Source of the DNA: an uncultured Clostridia bacterium
GTDB taxonomy: Bacteria > Bacillota > Clostridia > UBA1381
Direction of reading: 5' to 3'
Length of the DNA stretch: 7,980 nt
Assembly (NCBI GenBank): GCA_934481375.1
Contig: CAKSPN010000072.1
Span: 1-7,980 of the forward strand
The notes beneath the pieces were generated by a model. That model searched no databases. It saw only the letters and a program-made list of their open reading frames with translations, and was not told the DNA's origin. The translations under genes and the position numbers were made by a program. Positions 1 through 5,949 of the stretch are shown here, piece by piece (the first letter of the stretch is position 1; each line of letters opens with the position of its first letter).

Positions 1-649
1 TCATAACGGGGTTCATACTTACCGTTGTCGGAATACCGTATTTTTCCGTAAGCTTGCACACGAATTTCATCATAACAAGCGGACCTATCGCAATTACCTC
101 GTCAAACTTTTCGCCCGACTGTATTTCTTTTTCGAGCATATCGGTAACAAAGCCCTGATTGCCGTTTGAGCCGTCGTCTGTAGCGATAATAAGCTTATCG
201 GCAACGGGTTTCAATTCCTCCTCGAGGATAATCAAATCCTTGCTTCTAAATCCCGTTATAACCGTAACGTCCGCACCGAGTTTATGCAGTTTTTTCGCCT
301 GCGGATACGCTATAGCCGTTCCCAAGCCGCCGCCTATTACGGCAACTTTCTTTTTGCCGTCGAGCGGTGTAGGCATTCCGAGCGGGCCTGCAAAATCCCT
401 AAGGCTGTCGCCTGCTTCAAGCAAGGCAAGGTCTTTTGTTGTTTTGCCGACAATCTGAACAATTATCGTGACCGTTCCCTTTTCACGGTCGTAATCGGCA
501 ATGGTAAACGGCACTCTTTCGCCGTACTCGTCAATTCTCAAAATAATAAACTGCCCCGGCTCCGCTTTTTTCGCTATCAAAGGCGCTTCTACCTCCATAA
601 GGAAAATCTGCGGATTGAGCATATTTTTCTTAACTATTTTATATGACAT
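1..649 (-). CDS. NfnA/SudB-like ferredoxin-NADP+ reductase subunit alpha, 3' end cut by window
   Basis: Recognised by reading the minus strand from an ATG at 649-647; 216 residues are visible before the window edge. The protein belongs to the sulfide/dihydroorotate dehydrogenase-like FAD/NAD-binding family. NfnA subunits carry FAD and a [2Fe-2S] cluster and, with NfnB, couple NADH, NADPH and ferredoxin in flavin-based electron bifurcation in the cytoplasm. Visible signs are an N-terminal ferredoxin-reductase-like barrel (about 1-95) with the FAD-site motif RVPFTIADYD at 45-54, then a nucleotide-binding half with the glycine loop GGGLGTAIAYP at 106-116, DDGSNG at 158-163 and GFVTD at 166-170. 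The cysteine cluster that should hold [2Fe-2S] lies just beyond the edge, as the last visible residues are SMNPVM. A Shine-Dalgarno GGGGTG (656-661) lies 6 bases upstream. The family is clear. Choosing between NfnA, SudB and a PyrK-like subunit needs the missing C-terminus and the next gene, so no symbol is given. Confidence 0.88.
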   Translation of the reverse strand, partial: MSYKIVKKNMLNPQIFLMEVEAPLIAKKAEPGQFIILRIDEYGERVPFTIADYDREKGTVTIIVQIVGKTTKDLALLEAGDSLRDFAGPLGMPTPLDGKKKVAVIGGGLGTAIAYPQAKKLHKLGADVTVITGFRSKDLIILEEELKPVADKLIIATDDGSNGNQGFVTDMLEKEIQSGEKFDEVIAIGPLVMMKFVCKLTEKYGIPTTVSMNPVM

Positions 650-682
650 AAATTCACCCCACAAATACGTAAATATATTAAT

Positions 683-711
683 ATTGTAACACATTTTTTC
701 TTAACTTTCAA
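683..711 (-). promoter_or_regulatory. Sigma-A-type promoter of the nfnA-like gene
   Basis: On the minus strand a TTGAAA (-35, positions 711-706) is followed by a 17-base spacer and TACAAT (-10, positions 688-683). Transcription would start near 676, about 27 bases ahead of the nfnA-like ATG. The match to the housekeeping consensus and the exact 17-base spacing make this a good prediction. Confidence 0.75.
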
Positions 712-758
712 TACGTTTTTCGGAATTTTTGCGCATATACATAAGCGGAGGTGTTTTT

Positions 759-1022
759 ATGTTTCGTGGAATGAGGCTCAGACAGCGTGAAGTTATAGAC
801 ATATCAACGGCGGAAAAGCTGGGGTTTGTAAACGATGTTGAAATAAACGAGGTGACGGGAAATATCGAGTCGATAATAGTGCCGAAAAGGTATCGCTTTT
901 TCACGCACATATTCGGCGGAGGGGAGCTGGTTATCCCCTGGGAAAACATTGAAGCGGTGGGGCGTGAAATCGTACTCGTGCGCCTGCCGGGAGGTATATC
1001 CGACAACGGATTGATAAAATAG
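759..1022 (+). CDS. YlmC/YmxH-family PRC-barrel protein
   Basis: An 87-residue single-domain protein of the YlmC/YmxH family, annotated in Bacillota as sporulation-associated; its biochemical role is not known. The sequence is almost entirely a PRC-barrel: a first strand with RQREVIDI (8-15), AEKLGFVNDVEI (18-29), a turn and strand TGNIESIIVP (33-42), and the signature VIPWENIEAVG (58-68) followed by a last strand to LVRLPGG (73-79). PRC-barrels occur in ribosome-maturation factor RimM and photosynthetic reaction-centre H subunits and usually serve protein contacts. There is no signal peptide or membrane segment. The ATG at 759 is chosen because GGAGG (747-751) sits 7 bases upstream; the in-frame TTG at 729 has no ribosome site. 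It is divergent from the nfnA-like gene and 92 bases ahead of nrdR. I see no convincing promoter of its own. Confidence 0.85.
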   Translation: MFRGMRLRQREVIDISTAEKLGFVNDVEINEVTGNIESIIVPKRYRFFTHIFGGGELVIPWENIEAVGREIVLVRLPGGISDNGLIK

Positions 1023-1051
1023 CTGACAGGCGAAAAAATAATAAATTCTTC

Positions 1052-1080
1052 TTGAAATACAAAAAAAAGTATAGTATAAT
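1052..1080 (+). promoter_or_regulatory. Sigma-A-type promoter of nrdR
   Basis: TTGAAA (1052-1057), a 17-base spacer and a perfect TATAAT (1075-1080) lie in the gap between the ymxH-like gene and nrdR. Transcription would start near 1087, about 28 bases ahead of the nrdR ATG. A Shine-Dalgarno AAAGGA (1100-1105) follows at 9 bases from the ATG. Confidence 0.82.
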
Positions 1081-1114
1081 ATAATCAAATGACGTACAGA
1101 AAGGATAAATTACT

Positions 1115-1570
1115 ATGAAATGCCCCTATTGCGGATTTATAGAAAGCAAGGTGATTGACTCACGCCCGACAGACGAAAGCAGCGCCATACGCCGCCGCAG
1201 AGAATGTCTTAAATGCGGAAAGCGTTTTACCACATACGAAAAACTCGAATCGCTGTCGCTCGTGGTTGTGAAAAAGGATCAGTCAAGACAGCCGTACGAC
1301 AGAGACAAGGTGCTTAAAGGCATAATTACCGCCTGCGAAAAGCGCCCGATTTCGCTTGCGCAGATGGAAAAGGTCGCCGACGATATAGAGAGCGAGCTTT
1401 ACCAGTCAATGGAACGTGAGATAGACTCTACAACTATCGGCGAAAAGGTTATGGATCGCTTAAAACAGCTTGATGAAGTTGCATATGTGCGTTTTGCTTC
1501 GGTATACAAGCGGTTTGAGGATATACACACCTTTATGGCTGAGTTAAAGGGGCTTATAGACGATAAATAA
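1115..1570 (+). CDS. nrdR: Transcriptional repressor NrdR
   Basis: Complete 151-residue NrdR, the usual family length. NrdR represses ribonucleotide reductase genes by binding paired NrdR boxes, and its oligomeric state responds to ATP and dATP. The N-terminal zinc ribbon is intact: C3 and C6 (CPYC) with C31 and C34 (CLKC), followed by the DNA-contacting basic stretch RRRREC at 26-31 and KRFTTYE at 36-42. The ATP-cone occupies about residues 49-139, with VVKKD at 51-55, YDRDK at 61-65 and VAYVRFASVYKRF near its end. No nrd gene is in the window, so its targets lie elsewhere. I saw no NrdR box pair at its own promoter, so autoregulation is not indicated. A hairpin-plus-U-tract follows directly and probably ends most nrdR transcripts. 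nrdR beside a YmxH-type gene is a familiar clostridial order. Confidence 0.97.
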   Translation: MKCPYCGFIESKVIDSRPTDESSAIRRRRECLKCGKRFTTYEKLESLSLVVVKKDQSRQPYDRDKVLKGIITACEKRPISLAQMEKVADDIESELYQSMEREIDSTTIGEKVMDRLKQLDEVAYVRFASVYKRFEDIHTFMAELKGLIDDK

Positions 1571-1578
1571 TACACTTG

Positions 1579-1614
1579 GCGATAGGCGGTTTTTCTGCCT
1601 ATTGCTTTGTTTTT
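1579..1614 (+). terminator. Intrinsic terminator or attenuator between nrdR and mnmE
   Basis: A 9-bp stem pairs 1579-1587 with 1597-1605, with one G-U pair and GC-rich towards the loop. The loop is 9 bases, and TTTGTTTTT (1606-1614) follows. This has the form of a Rho-independent terminator for nrdR. It ends one base before the GGAGGA Shine-Dalgarno of mnmE (1615-1620), so any mnmE transcript coming from the nrdR promoter must read through it. Whether it is a plain terminator or a regulated attenuator cannot be told from sequence. Confidence 0.75.
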
Positions 1615-1627
1615 GGAGGATTTTATT

Positions 1628-2995
1628 ATGGAAAGGACTATTGCCGCAATATCCACGCCCATAGGTACGGGCGGTATTGCCGTAATACGGATAAGCGGTG
1701 CGGACGCAATAAGTATTGCGGACAAGGTGTTTTGCGGAAAGGACAAACTCTCTGACTCACCGTCGCACACGGTGCATTACGGGTTTATAAAGGACGGTAA
1801 CGGCAACACGGTGGACGAGGTGCTCGCCGCCGTTATGCGTGCGCCCAAAACCTTTACCCGTGAGGATATTGTCGAGATAAGCACGCACGGCGGAATAACC
1901 GCCTCGCAAGGCGTGCTTGACGCCGTGATACACGCCGGCGCATACATTGCGGAGCCGGGCGAGTTCACAAAGCGTGCGTTTTTGAACGGACGCATTGACC
2001 TCTCGCAGGCGGAGGCGGTAATTGATATTATCAATTCAAAGTCCGCACTCGCAAAGACGAACGCCCTCAATCAGCTTGAGGGAAATTTATCCGCCGAAAT
2101 AAAGAAAATAAGGGGCGCTCTCGTTCATCTCGCATCACAAATGCAGGTTATAATCGATTATCCCGACGAGGATCTCGAGGACGTAACAACGGAGGACATA
2201 AGAAGAATATGCGCCGAAAATCTCGCTCTTACGCAAAAGCTTTTAAAAACGGCGGACAGCGGACGGATTATGCGCGAGGGCATACGTGTGTCCATTTCGG
2301 GTAAGCCAAACGTGGGAAAATCCTCGGTGCTTAATATGCTTTCTCACTCCGAGCGTGCCATAGTTACCGACATTGCCGGCACTACACGTGACGTTATAGA
2401 GGAATACGTAAACCTTGACGGAATACCGCTTATACTGTCGGACACGGCAGGCATACACGATACCGACGATACGGTTGAAAAGATAGGCGTGGAGCGGTCG
2501 TTAAAATCGATAGACGAGGCAGACCTTGTGCTTGCGGTGATTGACGGCAGCCGTGAAACGGACAGTTACGACAAGGCGGTTCTTGAAAGCACAAAGGGCA
2601 AAAAGCGGATTATCCTCGTGAACAAATCAGACATTGCAAAAGCGGATATTGAATATATAAAATCGCTGTCAGACGGCAGTGAGGTAATTGAAATAAGCGC
2701 CCTTACGGGCGACGGCGCAGACAGGCTTTCGGAGGTTATAAAAAAGATATACAACCTCGGCGAAATAGGCGTTTCAAACGGCACGGTGATAACGAATATG
2801 CGCCACAAAAAGGCGCTTGACGCCACCGAGGCGGCGCTTTCACGTGCGGTTTCGGCGCTTGATAGCGGTATGCCGCCCGACATTGCGGCGATAGACATAA
2901 ACGCCGCAATCGAAAGTCTCGGCGAGATAACGGGCGAAACCGTTTCCGACCTTATTGTGGACAGTATATTCCATAATTTCTGCGTAGGAAAGTAA
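1628..2995 (+). CDS. mnmE: tRNA uridine-5-carboxymethylaminomethyl(34) synthesis GTPase MnmE
   Basis: Complete 455-residue MnmE (TrmE). With MnmG it installs (carboxymethyl)aminomethyl groups at C5 of wobble uridine 34 in several tRNAs, using a folate one-carbon donor, FAD/NADH and GTP. The N-terminal folate-binding domain (about 1-118) starts TIAAISTPIGTGGIAVIRISG. A helical domain flanks an inserted G domain with all GTPase motifs: GKPNVGKS (225-232), the potassium-loop/switch I region TDIAGTTRD (247-255), DTAG (272-275), NKSD (332-335) and SAL (357-359). The C-terminal FCVGK (451-455) keeps the catalytic cysteine C452. The ATG at 1628 has GGAGGA 7 bases upstream; a longer reading from 1607 would start inside the terminator U-tract and ignore that site. 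The next gene's ribosome site overlaps the mnmE stop. mnmG, its usual neighbour, is not in the window. Confidence 0.97.
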   Translation: MERTIAAISTPIGTGGIAVIRISGADAISIADKVFCGKDKLSDSPSHTVHYGFIKDGNGNTVDEVLAAVMRAPKTFTREDIVEISTHGGITASQGVLDAVIHAGAYIAEPGEFTKRAFLNGRIDLSQAEAVIDIINSKSALAKTNALNQLEGNLSAEIKKIRGALVHLASQMQVIIDYPDEDLEDVTTEDIRRICAENLALTQKLLKTADSGRIMREGIRVSISGKPNVGKSSVLNMLSHSERAIVTDIAGTTRDVIEEYVNLDGIPLILSDTAGIHDTDDTVEKIGVERSLKSIDEADLVLAVIDGSRETDSYDKAVLESTKGKKRIILVNKSDIAKADIEYIKSLSDGSEVIEISALTGDGADRLSEVIKKIYNLGEIGVSNGTVITNMRHKKALDATEAALSRAVSALDSGMPPDIAAIDINAAIESLGEITGETVSDLIVDSIFHNFCVGK

Positions 2996-3005
2996 AGGTG
3001 ATACC

Positions 3006-3710
3006 ATGCGTATAGATAAATTTCTTTCGGCATGCGGCGCCGCAACAAGGAGCGAAGCGAAAAAGCTTATAAAAAACCGCCGTATAACAATTGACGGCGT
3101 ATGCGCGAAAAGTGCGGACGAGCAGGTTGATGCGGAAAAGTCCGTCATTGCGCTTGACGGAAAGGAGCTTATATACAGGGAGTTTGTATATATAATGCTC
3201 AACAAACCGCAGGGGTATATCAGCGCCGTATATGACAAGCATTATCCCGTTGTGACCGAGCTTATCGGGAGCGAATATTCGCATTTTAACGTGTCGCCCG
3301 TCGGGCGGCTCGACCTTGACACGGAGGGGCTTTTAATACTCACAAACGATGGGAAATTCAATCATAATATGACCTCTCCGAACAAAAACGTTTACAAAAG
3401 ATATTTTGCAAGGCTTGACAAGCCTGCGGAAAAGGAGGATATTGCCGAATTTAAAAAGGGTATGGCATTTAAAGATTTTACAGCCAAACCCGCATTGCTT
3501 GAAATAACAGCTAACCCGTATGAGGTATTTATTGAAATTGCGGAGGGTAAATTTCATCAGGTAAAAAGAATGTGCGAACGCATAGGCAAAAGCGTGGTTT
3601 ATTTAAAGCGTGTATCGATAGGCACACTGGTGCTTGACGAAAACCTTACACCGGGGGAATACCGTGAGCTTACATCTGAAGAATTGGCAAAACTTATCGA
3701 AGGAAGATGA
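3006..3710 (+). CDS. rsuA: RsuA-family rRNA pseudouridine synthase
   Basis: Complete 234-residue pseudouridine synthase of the RsuA/RluB/E/F family, nearest in length and layout to RsuA, which isomerises U516 of 16S rRNA. An N-terminal S4 RNA-binding domain (about 1-48, MRIDKFLSACGAATRSEAKK) is followed by the catalytic domain: YIMLNKPQGYIS (62-73), the active-site motif GRLDLDTEGLL (100-110) with predicted catalytic Asp103, and the C-terminal GKFHQVKRM (181-189). The ATG at 3006 follows AAAGGTG (2994-3000), which overlaps the mnmE stop codon, so translation of the two genes is probably linked. Its own stop overlaps the next start as ATGA. The catalytic family is certain. The exact target uridine is inferred only from the short RsuA-like architecture; RluB/E/F-type specificity is not excluded. 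Confidence 0.9.
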   Translation: MRIDKFLSACGAATRSEAKKLIKNRRITIDGVCAKSADEQVDAEKSVIALDGKELIYREFVYIMLNKPQGYISAVYDKHYPVVTELIGSEYSHFNVSPVGRLDLDTEGLLILTNDGKFNHNMTSPNKNVYKRYFARLDKPAEKEDIAEFKKGMAFKDFTAKPALLEITANPYEVFIEIAEGKFHQVKRMCERIGKSVVYLKRVSIGTLVLDENLTPGEYRELTSEELAKLIEGR

Positions 3711-3949
3711 TAGCTGTGGATTTGGAATACGAAAGAAAAATAGGCGAAAATATAAAACGCTTAAGACAGAAAAATTATTTGTCGCAGGACGAACTTGCGG
3801 CAAAGCTTCAGGTTGCGGGCTGCGACATAACACGAAGTGCCGTGGCAAAAATAGAAGTCGGGCAAAGACATCTTTATGCTGACGAAATACGGGTTCTTAA
3901 AAGAATTTTTAAGGTCAGCTATGAGGATTTGCTCGATATAGAGCCATAA
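3707..3949 (+). CDS. Small XRE-family helix-turn-helix regulator
   Basis: An 80-residue protein made of little more than one Cro/C1-type DNA-binding domain (about 12-72). Helix 1 is IGENIKRLRQK, helix 2 LSQDELAAKL (25-34), and the recognition helix lies in ITRSAVAKIEVGQR (41-54), with the typical KIE-G-R pattern of XRE proteins. A short tail ends LLDIEP. There is no sensor domain, so it is likely a dimeric repressor or an accessory DNA-binding protein; its target is unknown. Small HTH genes of this kind are common in Clostridia. The ATG shares ATGA with the rsuA stop. However, AAGGAAG (3700-3706) touches that ATG, whereas an in-frame GTG at 3716 lies 9 bases from it and would give a 77-residue protein. 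Either start is possible. The gene is last in its operon and is followed by a repeat-bearing spacer and a terminator. Confidence 0.88.
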   Translation: MIAVDLEYERKIGENIKRLRQKNYLSQDELAAKLQVAGCDITRSAVAKIEVGQRHLYADEIRVLKRIFKVSYEDLLDIEP

Positions 3950-3984
3950 TTAACAAACGAGTTTAACAAAGGAGAAAGTTAAAC
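3950..3984. repeat. Cluster of TTAAC-type short repeats behind the XRE gene
   Basis: TTAACAAA occurs at 3950-3957 and again at 3963-3970, spaced 13 bases start to start. The second copy is part of a 7-bp inverted repeat, GTTTAAC (3961-3967) and GTTAAAC (3978-3984), around AAAGGAGAAA. It could be an operator for a dimeric HTH protein or a weak AT-rich hairpin. It has no U-tract, so it is not the terminator. The arrangement is visible in the sequence; function is inference. Confidence 0.4.
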
Positions 3985-4024
3985 CTTGCGCAATTTCAAA
4001 CAAAATACCTTTTATTAATATAAC

Positions 4025-4061
4025 AAAAAATGTGTTTCCCAAAAGGGAAACACATTTTTTT
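4025..4061. terminator. Strong bidirectional intrinsic terminator
   Basis: A perfect 16-bp inverted repeat pairs 4025-4040 with 4045-4060 around an AAAA loop. Its core is TGTGTTTCCC paired with GGGAAACACA, and it is flanked by A-runs on the left and T-runs on the right. Read on the plus strand it ends in seven T's (4055-4061), and read on the minus strand in six U's. It sits between the converging XRE gene and ctp-like gene and should end both transcripts. Confidence 0.95.
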
Positions 4062-4081
4062 CGGGAACTGATATTTCATTT

Positions 4082-5521
4082 TTATTCACTGTACAAATCC
4101 TCGGGATTTCCGCCGAACATCTTATACGCATACTGCAGCTGCAAATCAACCGTGGTTTCGAGCTTTTCAAACATATTCTCCAGCACCACCTGCGTGGGAA
4201 TATCCAACACGCCCGACGCACACAGATTATTCTCTGCCTGGAACGCCGAAACAGCCGTTCTCAAATCCTCGTCAAATACGGGGTCGTCCGTCTTGTTCGT
4301 GTAATAACCGAGCATCGAAAGTCTTTCCTTTGCCGCTATCACCATTGTGTCGTTATCGCCAAGGGCAAGCCTTGTCTTGAAATCAAAACGATTGTATTTC
4401 ATCGAATCGATTTTCTTTGTGGTATTGTCTATCACCTCGTCCGGCTCAAGACCGACATGGTTTATTTCTCTGCCGTTACGTGTCTTGTACTGACCCATCG
4501 TAAGCTTAAAGCGCATACCGTTTGTAAGCGGATATATCTGCTGTACAACCGCCTTACCGTAAGTTGTCGTTCCGACAAGCTTTGCAATGCCCGAATCCTG
4601 CATTGCGCTTGCGAGTATCTCCGATGAACTTGCCGTGTTTCCGTTTACGAGAACGGCAAAATCAAATTCGGGCGATTTTAAATCCGAGCGGTATGTAACG
4701 TTGTCCTTTTCGTTTCTGCACACGAGGTCGATTATTTTTCCCTTCGGCACTATCTGCTTTGCAATGTCTATCGCAGCGTCCAGAAGTCCGCCGGGATTAT
4801 TCCGCAAATCCATTATAATATGCTCCACGCCCTTTGAGCGGAAATCGTTAAGCATTTCGGTAAATTCCTGCGTTGTTGTACTGCCGAACGTGGTAAGCTT
4901 TATATAGCCTATATTACCCTTGAACACACCGCCCGTAACGGTACTCTGATGCACCGAAACACGTGTGGCGTTTATCTCAATCAAATCCGACCCACGCAGA
5001 ACCGTAAGACGCACACGTGTGTCAAGGTCGCCGACTATCATATCCCTTACTTCGTTAATGGATTTTCCCTTGCACTCCACACCGTCAACGGCATATATCT
5101 TGTCGCCTACCTGAAAACCCGCTTTCTGAGCGCTTCCGTTTTCCTCCGAAAAACCTGTTATTTCAACGTAATCGCCGTTTTTCTGAATTACAACGCCTAT
5201 GCCGTAAAAGCTTTTGTTTATGCTGTTTTCGTAATTCTGATACTCCTCATATGTGAAAAATTCGCTGTAATCGTCAAGTCCCTCAAAGGTACTCTTTAAA
5301 AGCGGAATAAGCATATCGGGATTTTCCGCCAGAAACTTTGACAATCCGTCACGCACTATCTTATCCGATGTGAGAGTATCGTCTATGTACAGTTCCGAAA
5401 TATACCCCGTTATCCGCTCATAAGCCTCATATTCTTCGCTCAAAGCATCGGCATACACTCCCGAACCGCACAAAAACACGGCTCCCGACAGCAACGCCGC
5501 CGCTATTCTTTTAAATTTCAT
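4082..5521 (-). CDS. CtpB-like S41 carboxyl-terminal processing protease with peptidoglycan-binding domain
   Basis: Exported serine protease of family S41, 479 residues from the ATG at 5521. Domains in order: signal peptide (1-24, hydrophobic core AAALLSGAVFLCG, likely cleaved after VYA); N-terminal region to about 105; PDZ domain (about 106-190, with GIGVVIQK and AGFQVGDKIYAVDG); S41 catalytic core with LRNNPGGLLD (239-248); and a C-terminal peptidoglycan-binding type 1 domain (about 389-455, with AAKERLSMLGYY and LRTAVSAFQ). By alignment with E. coli Prc and Bacillus CtpB, the catalytic residues are Ser298 in NTASSSEI, Lys323 and Gln327 in YGKAVVQQ, and Asp309. The order and length match Bacillus CtpB, which cleaves SpoIVFA to trigger pro-sigma-K processing; whether this copy does so is not shown. 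The Cys in the signal is not in a lipobox. The 5521 ATG has AGAGG 8 bases upstream. The ATG at 5527, two codons earlier, overlaps the preceding stop but has only 2 bases of spacing. Confidence 0.93.
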   Translation of the reverse strand: MKFKRIAAALLSGAVFLCGSGVYADALSEEYEAYERITGYISELYIDDTLTSDKIVRDGLSKFLAENPDMLIPLLKSTFEGLDDYSEFFTYEEYQNYENSINKSFYGIGVVIQKNGDYVEITGFSEENGSAQKAGFQVGDKIYAVDGVECKGKSINEVRDMIVGDLDTRVRLTVLRGSDLIEINATRVSVHQSTVTGGVFKGNIGYIKLTTFGSTTTQEFTEMLNDFRSKGVEHIIMDLRNNPGGLLDAAIDIAKQIVPKGKIIDLVCRNEKDNVTYRSDLKSPEFDFAVLVNGNTASSSEILASAMQDSGIAKLVGTTTYGKAVVQQIYPLTNGMRFKLTMGQYKTRNGREINHVGLEPDEVIDNTTKKIDSMKYNRFDFKTRLALGDNDTMVIAAKERLSMLGYYTNKTDDPVFDEDLRTAVSAFQAENNLCASGVLDIPTQVVLENMFEKLETTVDLQLQYAYKMFGGNPEDLYSE

Positions 5522-5526
5522 CTGCA

Positions 5527-5949
5527 TTACCTCTTGTTTATCTTTATTGTCATATCGTTATAATACTCTTCACCCTGTATATACAGAGTGTAAACCATAT
5601 GCAATATTCCGCCGTTGTCCGACAAGCCGTTTTCGATTAAAAGCGTTTCGTTTTCCATTTCCATATTGCCGTATGGCAGAGCGTACATAAATCTTGTTTT
5701 TTCGCCCGTTCTGCACAGCATTTCGGAATTGACAAGCCCCCTACGCCTGATTTTTACCTCATTTTCCCCGGCAATAACGGTCGACAAGGTTTCGGCGCCG
5801 TCCTCAACGCTTTTATACATAATATACGACTTTCCGTTTTTTCGGCAGAAACTGCCTGTGGTTTTTTCTTCTATGGTATCTGCACTGTCGTTTGTTTTTT
5901 GTTTGTTTAATATAGTTATATCATAAATATCAGTATTTTTCAATGTCAA
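5527..5949 (-). CDS. DUF1934 (YwiB-like) small beta-barrel protein
   Basis: A 140-residue protein that I place in DUF1934, the family of Bacillus YwiB, with a predicted lipocalin-like beta-barrel of unknown function. Family-type features are GSFCRKNGKSYIMYKS (32-47), the strand and turn VKIRRRGLVNSEM (65-77) with the conserved R-x-G, RFMYALPYGNM (86-96) with the Y-x-x-P-Y-G pattern, and a final pair of strands HMVYTLYIQGEEYYNDMTIKI (117-137). The first 30 residues are polar and poorly conserved. There is no signal peptide or membrane segment. There is no ATG at the front. TTG at 5949 lies 5 bases from AGGTGAG (5955-5961) and is preferred; a second TTG at 5943 is possible. The start lies inside the end of murI (20-base overlap), and its stop forms TAATG with the start region of the ctp-like gene, so it is embedded in the operon. 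Confidence 0.8.
   Translation of the reverse strand: MTLKNTDIYDITILNKQKTNDSADTIEEKTTGSFCRKNGKSYIMYKSVEDGAETLSTVIAGENEVKIRRRGLVNSEMLCRTGEKTRFMYALPYGNMEMENETLLIENGLSDNGGILHMVYTLYIQGEEYYNDMTIKINKR

Noticed and set aside
284..646. Plus-strand open frame antisense to the nfnA-like gene
   Set aside because: The minus strand reads continuously as a known flavoprotein with FAD and nucleotide motifs and a promoter and ribosome site. The plus-strand frame has neither.
729..758. Ten-codon upstream extension of the ymxH-like gene from TTG
   Set aside because: The GGAGG at 747-751 would lie inside the extension, and the ATG at 759 has ideal spacing from it.
4082..5521. Lipoprotein signal in the ctp-like protease because of the Cys in AVFLCGSG
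   Set aside because: The residues before the Cys (Val-Phe-Leu) do not fit a lipobox, which needs a small residue directly before Cys. A signal peptidase I site (VYA) follows instead.
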